Assembly: GCF_030369635.1 (NCBI RefSeq)
Contig: NZ_CP128474.1
Span: 3,286,001-3,350,000, forward strand
Reading direction: 5' to 3'
Origin: Microbacterium arborescens
Lineage (GTDB): Bacteria > Actinomycetota > Actinomycetes > Actinomycetales > Microbacteriaceae
DNA: 64,000 bases
Within the stretch, counting starts at the first letter, position 1. Every line of letters begins with the position of its first letter. The position numbers and the translations under genes were made by a program. Positions 1 to 8,915 of this stretch are shown here, one piece after another. The notes below the pieces were generated by a model. That model was given only the letters and a program-made list of their open reading frames with translations. It was not told the DNA's origin and made no database searches.

Positions 1-407
1 ACGGGGATCGGCGGAATGTCGAACAGCGCGGCGAAGTAGTCGCCCGCGAACGCGTTCGCGAGCGCCGCCGCCGTCGTGATGCCCGACGCCATCATGAGGA
101 AGCCGACGAGGAACGACAGGAACGGGATGCCGAACGCCTTGTCGACGTAACGAGCCGCCCCGCCCGCGTGCGGGTACTTCGTGATCAGCTCCGCATACGT
201 TCCCGCCGTGAGCAGAGAGACGACGAGCGCGATCAGCAGCGGCAGCCAGATCACACCGCCGACATCGGTCGCCATGGTCCCGACGAGGGTGTAGATGCCG
301 GCGCCGAGGGTGTCGCCGACGATGAACGCGAACAGGAGGGGGGTCCCGATGGCCCGTTTCAGCCCGGGGCGATCGTCAGCGATCGGCGCACTGGTGTCGT
401 TGGTCAT
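1..407 (-). CDS. APC-family amino acid permease, N-terminal part (cut by window edge)
   Basis: Integral membrane transporter of the amino acid-polyamine-organocation superfamily; only about 135 N-terminal residues lie in the window. The start is the ATG at 405-407. The first helix carries the family's unwound-helix pattern (LLFAFIVGDTLGAGIY), followed by the YAELITKYPHAGGAA segment typical of helix 3. Both segments closely match the complete permease at 16694-18028, so the two are paralogs. It is divergent from the EI24 gene, with about 110 bp between the two starts. Substrate cannot be told. Confidence 0.88.
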   Translation of the reverse strand, partial: MTNDTSAPIADDRPGLKRAIGTPLLFAFIVGDTLGAGIYTLVGTMATDVGGVIWLPLLIALVVSLLTAGTYAELITKYPHAGGAARYVDKAFGIPFLSFLVGFLMMASGITTAAALANAFAGDYFAALFDIPPIP

Positions 408-517
408 CGCATCACTTCAGCGGCTCGCCCCGGATCCGAACAACCCCTGGCGTCGGCGCGCGATCTGTGGTTGTGCCCCTGACACGCGCGTGCCACCGGT
501 GCAGGCAGGATGTGAAC

Positions 518-1264
518 ATGCCCGACGCTCCCGCTCGCCTGTTCCTCCGCGGTGCCGCAGATCTCGCTCGCGGGTTCGGCTTCTGGTCGCGCCGCCCCGG
601 GGTCATGGCGCTCGGCCTCATCCCCGCCGCGATCGTCGGCCTCGTCCTCCTCGGCGGACTCATCGCGCTCGGCGGGTTCCTGCCGGGGATCGTCGACTCC
701 CTCACCCCGTTCGCCGACGCCTGGCCGGGACTGTGGGCCACGCTCGTGAGGATCGCCGCGGGCACAGCGCTCCTGGGCGGCGCGATCGTGCTCGTCGCGG
801 TATCGTTCACGGCGTTGACCCTCATGGTGGGCGAGCCGTTCTACGACCGCATCTGGCGGGCCGCGGAGGCCGACCTCGGCGGGCCGGTACCCGACAGCGA
901 GAGCGGGTTCTGGCGCTCGGTCGGCGATGCGATCGGGCTCATCGCCCGCGGTCTGCTCGCGGCCGCCATCGCGGCGCTCGTCGGCCTGATCCCCGTCGTC
1001 GGCGGCGTACTGGGGTCGGTCACGGCGGTGTCGCTCACCGGCTGGCTTCTCGCGGATGAGCTGACCTCGCGCGCCCTGTCGGCCCGCGGCATCCGAGCCG
1101 CCGACCGTCGGCGGCTGCGTCGAGTACACCGCGCCCGGTTCCTGGGCTTCGGCATCGCCACGCAGCTGTGCTTTCTTGTTCCGCTCGGGGCCGTCGTCGC
1201 GATGCCGGCTGCCGTCGCCGGCTCGACCCGGCTGGCGCGGACCGTGCTGGACGCGCACGACTGA
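518..1264 (+). CDS. EI24-domain (CysZ-like) membrane protein
   Basis: 248-residue integral membrane protein. The fold reads as the EI24/CysZ family: a soluble N-terminal stretch with ARLFLRGAADLARGF, two long hydrophobic helices (about residues 30-55 and 70-100), a conserved soluble segment containing GEPFYDRIWRAAE, and two more helices (about 145-185 and 215-235). The ATG at 518 has a purine-rich GCAGGA upstream and starts the conserved part; an upstream in-frame ATG at 467 would add 17 unsupported residues. CysZ proteins import sulfate in some bacteria, but actinobacterial EI24 proteins are mostly uncharacterised. It converges with the CDF gene, 16 bp apart. Confidence 0.8.
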   Translation: MPDAPARLFLRGAADLARGFGFWSRRPGVMALGLIPAAIVGLVLLGGLIALGGFLPGIVDSLTPFADAWPGLWATLVRIAAGTALLGGAIVLVAVSFTALTLMVGEPFYDRIWRAAEADLGGPVPDSESGFWRSVGDAIGLIARGLLAAAIAALVGLIPVVGGVLGSVTAVSLTGWLLADELTSRALSARGIRAADRRRLRRVHRARFLGFGIATQLCFLVPLGAVVAMPAAVAGSTRLARTVLDAHD

Positions 1265-1280
1265 GGCCCCGCGCCCGGCG

Positions 1281-2225
1281 TCAGTCGTGCCGGACCGAAT
1301 CGGGCTCCTCGTCGCGGATACGCTCGTTCTCGATCTGGAACGTCGAGTGCAGCACCGATACCTCGAAATGCTCCGCGACGCACGAGCGCACCTCTTGCAG
1401 CACCTCGGCCGCATGGCCGTCGGTGAAGCACCGGTCCTCGACGACGACGTGCGCCGTGATGGTCGGAAGCCCCGACGCGACCGTGGAGGCATGCAGATCA
1501 TGCACGTCGGTCACGTGGTCCAGGCGCAGGATGTGTGCACGGACGTCGTCGAGGTCGAGCCCCTGCGGCGTGAACTCCATCAGCACCGACGCCGTCTCGC
1601 GCATGAGCTTGACCGCGCGGGGCACGATGAGGGCGGCGATGAACAGGCCGGCGACGGCATCCGCCTGGGCGAAGCCGGTCGTCGCGATGACGATCGCCGC
1701 GACGATGACCCCGACGGACCCGAGGGCGTCGTTGAGCACCTCGAGGAACGCCGCACGCATGTTGAAGTTCGCGCCACGGTTCGATGCGAGCACCGCGATC
1801 GCGACGATGTTGGCCACGAGCCCGACCACGCCGAAGACGAGCAGCTCGAGCGCGGGAACCTCCGGCGGCTCGAACAGGCGACGGATGCCTTCGATCGCGG
1901 CGTACACGCCCACCACGAGCAGCAGCGCCGCCTGGGCGAACGCCGCGATCACCTCGATCCGGCGGAAGCCCCACGTCCGGCGGGCGTTGGCGGGCCGCAT
2001 CATGAGGTTCGCGGCCACGAGCGCGACGAGCAGGCCCGAGGCATCGGTGAGGGCATGGGCGGTGTCGGTGAGCAGGGCGAGGCTGCCTGTGACGATCGAC
2101 CCCACTGCCTGGGTCACGACGATCGCCGCCGTGATCCCGAAGGCGATCCAGAGCTTCATCCGGAAGTCGGCGGGCTGTCCCGCCTGGGCCGCGTCCACGG
2201 GGCCGTGGTCGTGTCCGGCGCCCAT
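1281..2225 (-). CDS. CDF-family divalent metal cation efflux protein
   Basis: 314-residue cation diffusion facilitator exporting Zn(II) or a similar ion across the membrane by proton antiport. Six hydrophobic segments are followed by a cytoplasmic C-terminal domain from about residue 215. Helix 2 has the metal-site pair in DTAHALTDA. The matching helix 5 motif, usually HxxxD, reads EVLNDALGS, so the His is replaced by Glu, which is unusual. The ATG at 2223-2225 shares one base with the stop of the ArsR gene (TGATG), so the two are translationally coupled and the metal-responsive repressor probably controls efflux. An in-frame extension upstream runs inside arsR and is ignored. Confidence 0.92.
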   Translation of the reverse strand: MGAGHDHGPVDAAQAGQPADFRMKLWIAFGITAAIVVTQAVGSIVTGSLALLTDTAHALTDASGLLVALVAANLMMRPANARRTWGFRRIEVIAAFAQAALLLVVGVYAAIEGIRRLFEPPEVPALELLVFGVVGLVANIVAIAVLASNRGANFNMRAAFLEVLNDALGSVGVIVAAIVIATTGFAQADAVAGLFIAALIVPRAVKLMRETASVLMEFTPQGLDLDDVRAHILRLDHVTDVHDLHASTVASGLPTITAHVVVEDRCFTDGHAAEVLQEVRSCVAEHFEVSVLHSTFQIENERIRDEEPDSVRHD

Positions 2226-2623
2226 CAGCTGGCCTCGGCCTCGGGGGCGACGGAGCGGGGCCGCCGGAGGTGCCCGCACAGCGTCGCGCTCGTCCCCGTC
2301 GCGCCCAGCAACGCCTCCGCCGCGTTGATGAGTCGCGCGGTCGCCTCGGGCTCGGCCAGGGCGTACCAGGACGATCGCCCGTCGGGCCGCACCGAGACGA
2401 GCCCGCACTCGAGCAGGAAGGCGACGTGCTTGCTCACGGTCGACTGTGCGAGCCCCACGTGCTCGACAAGATCGCGCACCCGGTGCTCGCCGTACGACAG
2501 ATGCTGCAGCACGGCGAGCCGGGTCGGGTCGGCGAGCGCCTGGAAGAGGTGTGCGTAGACCTCGGTCGCGCGCGCGTCGAGCTCGACGGGGACACGACCC
2601 TCGAGAGCTTCATTCATCGCCAT
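2225..2623 (-). CDS. ArsR/SmtB-family metal-responsive transcriptional repressor
   Basis: 132-residue winged-helix repressor. The helix-turn-helix region is centred on VEHVGLAQSTVSKHVAFLL (about residues 54-72), with the wing at VRPDGRSSWYAL. A Cys/His pair (LCGH) near residue 115 could contribute to metal binding, but the exact sensing site cannot be assigned. It is first in a two-gene operon with the CDF exporter. A small inverted repeat lies just upstream and may be its operator. The ATG at 2621-2623 was taken; a second ATG two codons in (2617) is equally possible. Confidence 0.9.
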   Translation of the reverse strand: MAMNEALEGRVPVELDARATEVYAHLFQALADPTRLAVLQHLSYGEHRVRDLVEHVGLAQSTVSKHVAFLLECGLVSVRPDGRSSWYALAEPEATARLINAAEALLGATGTSATLCGHLRRPRSVAPEAEAS

Positions 2624-2626
2624 AAA

Positions 2627-2639
2627 GCGATGATATCGC
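2627..2639. promoter_or_regulatory. Candidate ArsR operator
   Basis: Inverted repeat GCGAT-GAT-ATCGC lying 3 bp upstream of the ArsR start codon, where repressor binding would block transcription of the arsR-CDF pair. Its position and symmetry suggest autoregulation; no binding data can be inferred from sequence. Confidence 0.45.
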
Positions 2640-2665
2640 GCAACTCCGATCTGGGATAGGCGATG

Positions 2666-4378
2666 TCAGGCGTGCACCTGATCGGCTCCGCCCGGCGCGA
2701 GCCAGACGGTCGCCTCGCCGGGGAGCCACCCGTCGACGAGGGGCTGCGTCGCGAGCACAATCTCCCCCGCCGGCACCGGGTACGGCTCCGCGCCGAATGT
2801 CGTCACGACCTGCCATCCGTTGGGTCGCTCGATGTGCAGCACGTCGGGACGGCCCGTCTCGATCCATGTCAGCTCCTCCCCTGTTTGGAGGAGGGATCGC
2901 AGCCGTAGTGCCTTCCGGTACAGATTGAGCGTCGACGAGGGTGCGCCGTCGAGAGCCGCGACGGCATGCTCGGCGAACCAGGCGGGCTGCGGCAGGTGAG
3001 AACCGCCGTCGCCGAACCCGAACGACGGGTCGGTCGTCGTCCAGGGCAACGGCACACGGCATCCGTCGCGTCCGATCTCGGCACCCTCGGTGCGGAAGAA
3101 GGTCGGGTCCTGACGATCGGATGCCGAAATGTCAGCGACCTCGTGCAGTCCGAGCTCTTCGCCCTGGTAGATGTAAGTCGACCCCGGCAGGCCGAGGATG
3201 AACATCGTCGCGGCCGTGGCTCGGCGCAGCCCGCGCTCACGGTCGAGGCCCGCCTCGTCGCCGCCGTCGATGAGCCACTGCCCGCCATGCCGCGAGGGCA
3301 TGCTCGTCTCCGCGGTCGGCGTCTTCAGCCCGTACCTTGTGGCGTGCCGGACGACGTCGTGGTTCGACAGCACCCACGTGCTCGACGATCCCGATTGACG
3401 GGCGAGAGCGAGATTGTCCGTGATGATCCGGCGGAAGGCCGCCGCGTCGAAGTCGGCTTCGAGCAGATCGAAGTTGAATGCCTGGCCGAGGCTCTCCGGG
3501 CGCGCGTACAGGTGGATGCGCGCCGGGTCGACCCACGCTTCCGCGACCGCGGTGCGGGGCGGGTCGTACGAGTCGAAGACGGCGCGCCACTCGGCGTACA
3601 CCTCGTGGACGTCATCCCGGTCGATCAGCGGGTGGTTGCCGTCGCGCGGGATGAGGTCGAGCTCAGCACGCGAGGGAAGCGGTTCGGTGAGGTCTTTCGT
3701 GAGCATGTGCGCCACGTCGATGCGGAACCCGTCGACGCCGCGGTCGGACCAGAATCGCAGCGTTTGGACGAAGTCGGCCCGCACCTCGGGGTGGTCCCAG
3801 TTCAGATCGGGCTGCTCGCGGGCGAAGTTGTGGAGGTACCACTGCCCGTCCGAGACGCGTTCCCAGGCCGATCCGCCGAACACCGACAGCCAGTCGGTCG
3901 GCGGCTCGGCACCTTCCGGGCCCGTGCCCTCTCGGAAGATGTAGCGCTCACGCGCGGCGGATCCCCGGCCTGCAGCGAGCGCTTCCTGGAACCAGACGTG
4001 CTGGTCCGAGGTGTGGTTCGGCACGATGTCCACGACGACACGGATGCCGCGCTCGTGCAGCGCCGCGAGCATCGCGTCGAAGTCCTCGAGCGTTCCGAGC
4101 CTCGGATCCACGTTGCGATAGTCCGCGACGTCGTAGCCACCGTCGGCGAGCTCGGAGGGGTAGAACGGGCTGAGCCAGACGGCATCCACCCCGAGCTCCG
4201 CCAGGTAGTCGACGCGCGCCGTGATGCCGGGGAGGTCGCCCAGCCCGTCGCCGTTGGCGTCGGAGAAGCTCCGGGGATAGATCTGATAGACCACCCCCTG
4301 CCGCCACCACGGGGCGGACTCATCACCGAGGACGGTGTCGGCGTCGGGGCCGGCGGCGAGGTCTAGCGAGGTTGTCAC
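2666..4378 (-). CDS. GH13 alpha-glucosidase (alpha-amylase family)
   Basis: 570-residue cytoplasmic glycoside hydrolase of the oligo-1,6-glucosidase/alpha-glucosidase type. The conserved GH13 regions are present in order: DIVPNHTSD (about 117-125), DGFRIDVAH with nucleophile Asp221, AVAEAW with acid Glu280, and LSNHDVVRH with Asp341. The GTG at 4376-4378 is preferred because AAAGGA lies 9 bp before it; the upstream in-frame ATG at 4396 has no such site. It is the last gene of the alpha-glucoside ABC operon, 31 bp after the permease, and probably hydrolyses the imported oligosaccharide. No signal peptide. Confidence 0.95.
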   Translation of the reverse strand: MTTSLDLAAGPDADTVLGDESAPWWRQGVVYQIYPRSFSDANGDGLGDLPGITARVDYLAELGVDAVWLSPFYPSELADGGYDVADYRNVDPRLGTLEDFDAMLAALHERGIRVVVDIVPNHTSDQHVWFQEALAAGRGSAARERYIFREGTGPEGAEPPTDWLSVFGGSAWERVSDGQWYLHNFAREQPDLNWDHPEVRADFVQTLRFWSDRGVDGFRIDVAHMLTKDLTEPLPSRAELDLIPRDGNHPLIDRDDVHEVYAEWRAVFDSYDPPRTAVAEAWVDPARIHLYARPESLGQAFNFDLLEADFDAAAFRRIITDNLALARQSGSSSTWVLSNHDVVRHATRYGLKTPTAETSMPSRHGGQWLIDGGDEAGLDRERGLRRATAATMFILGLPGSTYIYQGEELGLHEVADISASDRQDPTFFRTEGAEIGRDGCRVPLPWTTTDPSFGFGDGGSHLPQPAWFAEHAVAALDGAPSSTLNLYRKALRLRSLLQTGEELTWIETGRPDVLHIERPNGWQVVTTFGAEPYPVPAGEIVLATQPLVDGWLPGEATVWLAPGGADQVHA

Positions 4379-4409
4379 GGAGATGTGTCCTTTCATGGGG
4401 TTCGCGTGG

Positions 4410-5333
4410 TCAGCCCTTGACCGCACCCTGGGTGACGCCCTCCATCACCCAGCGCTGCGTGAACAGGTACGCCAGGATCGCGGGCGCCATCGCCATGAGG
4501 TACGAGGCGAAGGAGACGTTGTAGTTGTTGCTGAATTGGGTCTGGAACAGGTTCTGCCGCACCGGCAGGGTCTGCATGGCGGGGTCCGAGATGATCAGCG
4601 ACGGCAGCATGAAGTCGTTCCAGGCGTAGAGGAAGGCGAAGATGCCGACCGTCGCGCTCATGGGCGCGAGCAGCGGGAAGATCAGCTTCCAGAAGGTCTG
4701 CCACGTCGACGCGCCGTCGATGCGCGCGCTCTCCTCGAGCTCGATGGGGATCGAGCGCAGGAACGCGGTGAACAGCAGCACGCTGAAGCTGAGTTGGAAC
4801 ATCGTCGCCAGCAGCACCACGCCGACCGGGTTGTCGAGGCCGAGACGACCGGTCAGCTGGATCTGCGGCAGAGCCACCACCGGGAACGGGATGAACATCG
4901 CCGCCAGCAGGTAGAAGAACGAGTAGCGGAACAGCCGGCGGTCCCAGTTGCGGACGATCGCGTACGACGCGAAAGCGGCGAGGATGATGGTCGCAACGAC
5001 CGTGCCTGCGGTGACGAAGAACGAGATCGCGGCCCCGACCGGGAATCTGGTCAGGTTCCACGCCTGCACGAACCCGTCGATGCTGAAGGGCGCCGGCAAC
5101 GAGAACGCGTTGCCGTCGACCGCCTGACCGGTCGTCTTGAATGCCATCGAGACGGTGACATACAGCGGCAGCAGCACCGTGACGGCGCAGAGGATCAGGA
5201 TGACGGTCGTGGACCAGCTGATGCGCTCGCCCTTCCCGGTGCGGGCCACGCGGGACGGACGGGCGCGACGGCGGGCGCCGACGGTGACGGCATCCGCCTG
5301 CTCGAACGCGAGCGCGGGCTGAGAAGTGGACAT
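4410..5333 (-). CDS. Carbohydrate ABC transporter permease (MalG type)
   Basis: 307-residue inner-membrane subunit of a CUT1-family sugar importer. Six transmembrane helices are readable, with the cytoplasmic EAA loop (IELEESARIDGASTWQTF) that docks the ATPase. The C-terminus ends in the GVTQGAVKG tail common in MalG-type permeases. It overlaps the upstream permease by one base (TGATG). No ATP-binding subunit is encoded here, so a shared MsiK-type ATPase elsewhere is expected, as in many actinomycetes. Confidence 0.95.
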   Translation of the reverse strand: MSTSQPALAFEQADAVTVGARRRARPSRVARTGKGERISWSTTVILILCAVTVLLPLYVTVSMAFKTTGQAVDGNAFSLPAPFSIDGFVQAWNLTRFPVGAAISFFVTAGTVVATIILAAFASYAIVRNWDRRLFRYSFFYLLAAMFIPFPVVALPQIQLTGRLGLDNPVGVVLLATMFQLSFSVLLFTAFLRSIPIELEESARIDGASTWQTFWKLIFPLLAPMSATVGIFAFLYAWNDFMLPSLIISDPAMQTLPVRQNLFQTQFSNNYNVSFASYLMAMAPAILAYLFTQRWVMEGVTQGAVKG

Positions 5334-6256
5334 CAGAACGAGTTCCTTCCACGCGTGAGCGAGAGCTGGAGCAGCGAGATGAGCACGGCGACGACGAAGA
5401 AGATGGTCGCGTTGGCCATCTGATAGGCGTAGTCACCGCCGTTGAAGCCCGCGATGATCGTCATCGCGACGCTGCGGGTCGCGGTGCCCGGTCCCCCGTT
5501 GGTCAGGCCGACGATGATGTCGTAGGCGTTGAGGAAGCCCTTGAACCCGAGGATGACGTTGATGACGACGTATCCCGCGACGAGCGGCACCGTGATGCGC
5601 AGCAGCTGCTGCGTCTTCGACGCGCCATCGAGATCTGCCGCCTCGTAGACGTCACCCGGAACCGACAGCAGCCCGGCGATGTAGATGAGGAGCGTGCCGG
5701 GGATTGCCTGCCAGGCCGTCACGATGACGATCGCCACCCACGCGAGGTCGGGGTTCGCCAGGAGGCTCGTCTCGAGCCAGGGAAGCCCGAGCGATGTGCC
5801 CGCGGCGGGCAGCGAGTTCGAGAACAGGAAGTTGAAGACGTAGGCGATGATGATGCCCGAGATCACCATCGGGATGACGAAAATCGTGCGCAGGCCCGTC
5901 TTGAATCGGATGCGCGCGGTCAGGCCGACAGCGAGCAGGAACGCGATGACGTTCACGACGATGACCGTCGCGATCGCGAAGCCCGCGGTGAACAGGTAGC
6001 TCTGCAGGATCGCCGGGTCGCTGAAGAGCGCGATGTAGTTCGTCAGGCCGACGAAGCGCCACTCCCCGATCCCGATCGAGTCGGTGAGGCTGAAGAAGAT
6101 GCCGATGAGGCCGGGCACCGTGATCGCGAGCGTGAACAGCACCAGGCTGGGCAGCAGGAACACGTAGTAGATCGGCTCGACCCGGCGGTGGCTCCGGCGG
6201 GCGCGCCGGTCACCGCCGGTGAGGATCGTCGTCGTGGAACTCGTCGTCGCGGTCAT
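5333..6256 (-). CDS. Carbohydrate ABC transporter permease (MalF/UgpA type)
   Basis: 307-residue partner permease of the same importer. An N-terminal Arg-rich cytoplasmic tail precedes six membrane helices. The EAA loop reads VYEAADLDGASKTQQLL at about residues 205-221. The ATG at 6254-6256 overlaps the stop of the binding-protein gene as ATGA, so translation is coupled along the operon. Confidence 0.95.
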   Translation of the reverse strand: MTATTSSTTTILTGGDRRARRSHRRVEPIYYVFLLPSLVLFTLAITVPGLIGIFFSLTDSIGIGEWRFVGLTNYIALFSDPAILQSYLFTAGFAIATVIVVNVIAFLLAVGLTARIRFKTGLRTIFVIPMVISGIIIAYVFNFLFSNSLPAAGTSLGLPWLETSLLANPDLAWVAIVIVTAWQAIPGTLLIYIAGLLSVPGDVYEAADLDGASKTQQLLRITVPLVAGYVVINVILGFKGFLNAYDIIVGLTNGGPGTATRSVAMTIIAGFNGGDYAYQMANATIFFVVAVLISLLQLSLTRGRNSF

Positions 6257-7566
6257 CGCGCGCTCTCCGCCTCGTTCGTCAGCGCGGGCTGGCGGAAGGC
6301 CAGTCGCGCCCAGTCGGTGTCCATCGTGCGGAGGACGGATGCCGGGCTGTCGCCGAAGACCATCGCCTGCGCATACCCGAAGACGGGGATGGTCTTCGGC
6401 ACCAGCACCGAGGGACCCTGGTAGACGCGCCCGGCGTCGTAGAACTCCTCCATCCCCGCGATGCGCGGATCGTCGGGCGGTGCGGCATCCGTCGTCGGGC
6501 TGAAGCCGAGCTGCGAGGCGTTGTAGGCCTCGATGATCTCGGGTCGGAAGAGGTATTCGAGGAAGTCACGGGCGGCGTCCTGATGACGCGACCCCTCGGG
6601 GATCATCGCCGCGAGGTCCATGTTCACCCGCACTGCGCGGTCGGCCGGGTCGTCGGTCATCGGCAGCGGGAAGGTACCGAGGTCGAGGTCGGGGGCGGTC
6701 TTCGCGATCTCGCTGAAGGCCCACGGTCCCTGCAGGTACATCGCCGCCTCGCCCTGGGCGAAGGCCAGGTTGCCGTCGCCGTAGCCGCGGCTCGCGGCGT
6801 CGCGGTTGACGTAGGCACCGGTCAGCTGCAGCATCCGTTCTGCGGGCTCGGCGAAGTCCTTCTCGAACGACGTGGAGGACTCGGGACCGACATCCGCGCC
6901 CTCCGTCGCGAGCCGGTCGAAGAAGTCGAGGACGTCGACCGAGCCGCCCACGGCGTAGTCGTACCAGCCCTGACCGATGGTCCAGTCGTCCTTGAAGGTC
7001 GCGTAGAACGGGGTGACCCCCGCCGCCTGCAGCGCGTCGCACACCGCAATGAGCTCGCTCCACGTCGTCGGGACCTCTAGGCCGAGTTCGTCGAAGATCG
7101 CGGTGTTGTAGATGACCGACGACGCCATGACCGAGTAGGGCAGGGCGCTCGTGCGTCCGGGGCACGTGCCGTACTGGTCCATGAGCGGCTGCAAGTCTTC
7201 GCGGGTGCTCGCGGCGGCGTCGGTGCCGGCGAGATCCGTCAGCGCGCATCGCTGAACGAATCGGGCAACCTCGTAGTTGTAGTTGGCCAGCATGATGTCG
7301 GGAGGATTGCCCCGGACGAAGCTGGCGGAGACGACATCCACTCCCGAGGTGTCCATCTCGACGCGCACGCGGTCTTGCGAGGCGTTGTACTGCGAGACCA
7401 CGTCCTGCATGAACGACAGCGCCTCACGCTTGCTGAAGGTGAAGCGGATCGTCTCCCGCCCGTCCGCTGAGCACCCCACGAGCAGCGTCGCGGCGAGCGC
7501 GGCCACCGCCGCCGACGCGACGATGCGCCTCGACCGTCTCGCCCTGTTCCACACCGGCTCCGTCAC
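6253..7566 (-). CDS. Sugar ABC transporter substrate-binding lipoprotein
   Basis: 437-residue extracellular solute-binding protein (family 1). An Arg-rich n-region and hydrophobic stretch end in the lipobox LLVGC, lipidated at Cys32. The mature part has the fold's typical segments, including YNTAIFDELGLEVPTTW. The GTG at 7564-7566 follows GGAGG at a spacing of 6. It is the first gene of the operon and is divergent from a ROK regulator. With GH13 at the operon's end, an alpha-glucoside (maltose, trehalose or isomalto-oligosaccharide type) is the likely ligand; this is inferred from context only. Confidence 0.93.
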   Translation of the reverse strand: MTEPVWNRARRSRRIVASAAVAALAATLLVGCSADGRETIRFTFSKREALSFMQDVVSQYNASQDRVRVEMDTSGVDVVSASFVRGNPPDIMLANYNYEVARFVQRCALTDLAGTDAAASTREDLQPLMDQYGTCPGRTSALPYSVMASSVIYNTAIFDELGLEVPTTWSELIAVCDALQAAGVTPFYATFKDDWTIGQGWYDYAVGGSVDVLDFFDRLATEGADVGPESSTSFEKDFAEPAERMLQLTGAYVNRDAASRGYGDGNLAFAQGEAAMYLQGPWAFSEIAKTAPDLDLGTFPLPMTDDPADRAVRVNMDLAAMIPEGSRHQDAARDFLEYLFRPEIIEAYNASQLGFSPTTDAAPPDDPRIAGMEEFYDAGRVYQGPSVLVPKTIPVFGYAQAMVFGDSPASVLRTMDTDWARLAFRQPALTNEAESAR

Positions 7567-7607
7567 CTGTTTCCTCCGATCGCCTCATTGCGGCTCGAAT
7601 CGTCGCC

Positions 7608-7621
7608 GAGTAAATTTACTC
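7608..7621. promoter_or_regulatory. Perfect palindrome, candidate ROK operator
   Basis: The 14-bp palindrome GAGTAAATTTACTC sits 41 bp upstream of the binding-protein gene and 57 bp upstream of the ROK gene. A further half-site-like AATTACT lies at about 7629-7635. It is an AT-rich island in GC-rich DNA, and its position fits binding of the divergent ROK regulator to control both directions. Confidence 0.7.
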
Positions 7622-7678
7622 GCCAAATCAATTACTGAACGGCAGTATGGCAGGGCCGGATCAGAAAGGTCAACACGC

Positions 7679-8896
7679 ATGTCGACGACGACGATGACGA
7701 CGGTGGCCGCGCGCCCCGCGAGCCACGACGCGGTCCTCGCCTTTGCCTGGACCTCGGCGGAGTTCACCGCGACCGACGTCATCGCCGCGACCGGGCTGAC
7801 CCGCTCGACGACGATCGACGCACTCGAGGCCCTCGACGAGCTCGGGCTGCTGCGAGAGCTCCCCAACGCACGCCTCGCGGGCGACTACCGCAAGGGACGC
7901 CCCGCCCGCCGGTTCGCGCTCCGCGACGATGCTGCCGTGCTGGTCGGCGTGGATGCCGGGCATGTGCACCTCACCGCGACCGTGACAGACCTCCGCTCGC
8001 GCAGCCTCGCCACGCAGCGCGCGACTCTCGTGCTCGACGGCGACGATGCCGCAACCCGCGCCCGGCGGATCATCGCCGTCATCGACGCGGCACTCGACGC
8101 CGCCGGGCGAACGCGTGGCGATGTGCTCGCCGTGTGCGTCGGCGTGCCGGCACCCGTCGATGGCGAAGGACACTCGCCTGAGCACCCCCGCGGGTTCTGG
8201 GCGCGCATGAACCCGGGGCTCGTCGACGAACTGTCGTGGGCGCCGATCGTGCGAGTCGACAACGACGCCTCGCTCGCCGCCGTCGCCGAGGGCTCCGTCG
8301 GCGCCGCGGCCGAGTGCCGCGACTTCATCGCCCTGCTCGCGGGGACGCGCCTCGGGGCGGGTGTCGTCGTCGACGGCAACCTGCTGCGGGGACGACACGG
8401 CGGGGTGGGCGAGATGGTCGCCTTCGACCACGTCGAGGGGGTCGGGAACGCGGAGGGGCTCGGAACTCGCGCCGTTCAGTGGGCGAGGGAAGCCGCCGCG
8501 GGCGGCGAGCTCTCGCCCGAGAGCCCGCTCTCGGCCCTCGCATCCGCCGATCTTGATGCCCGCGCCGTGCTCGAGCTCGCCGCGCGCGGCGACGCCGACG
8601 CCCTTCGCATCGCCGAACGCGTCGGAATGACGCTCGCCCGCATCGTGAGCGTGCTCGGGAGCATGTTCGACCCCCAGCGCGTCGTCGTCTCGGGTGGCAT
8701 CTCCGCGGGCGTCGAAGAAGTCGTCGCCGCCGCGCGCCGGTTCCTCCCGACCGACCTCGACCTGCCGGCGCCAGAGCTCGTGGCATCCGATCTCGGCGCC
8801 GACGTCGTCGTGGTCGGCGCCGTAGCCGGAGCAGCAGAAGCCGCCCGAGCCTCGGCACTGGACGTGTGGGCGGCGCGCGCGAGCGCGAGCGCCTGA
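7679..8896 (+). CDS. ROK-family transcriptional regulator
   Basis: 405-residue regulator with an N-terminal winged helix (about residues 15-65, VIAATGLTRSTTIDALEAL) joined to a ROK sugar-kinase-like domain (LVGVDAGHVHLTATVTDL, then VDNDASLAAVAEG and RLGAGVVVDGNLLRG). The zinc-binding CxCGxxGCxE motif of classical ROK proteins is missing, with a Val/Gly-rich stretch in its place. The ATG at 7679 has AGAAAGG 8 bp upstream; a longer open frame runs back into the divergent gene and is not supported. It likely represses the alpha-glucoside operon until the sugar binds. Confidence 0.92.
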   Translation: MSTTTMTTVAARPASHDAVLAFAWTSAEFTATDVIAATGLTRSTTIDALEALDELGLLRELPNARLAGDYRKGRPARRFALRDDAAVLVGVDAGHVHLTATVTDLRSRSLATQRATLVLDGDDAATRARRIIAVIDAALDAAGRTRGDVLAVCVGVPAPVDGEGHSPEHPRGFWARMNPGLVDELSWAPIVRVDNDASLAAVAEGSVGAAAECRDFIALLAGTRLGAGVVVDGNLLRGRHGGVGEMVAFDHVEGVGNAEGLGTRAVQWAREAAAGGELSPESPLSALASADLDARAVLELAARGDADALRIAERVGMTLARIVSVLGSMFDPQRVVVSGGISAGVEEVVAAARRFLPTDLDLPAPELVASDLGADVVVVGAVAGAAEAARASALDVWAARASASA

Positions 8897-8915
8897 CCGC
8901 GCGCGGGCGCCGGCG

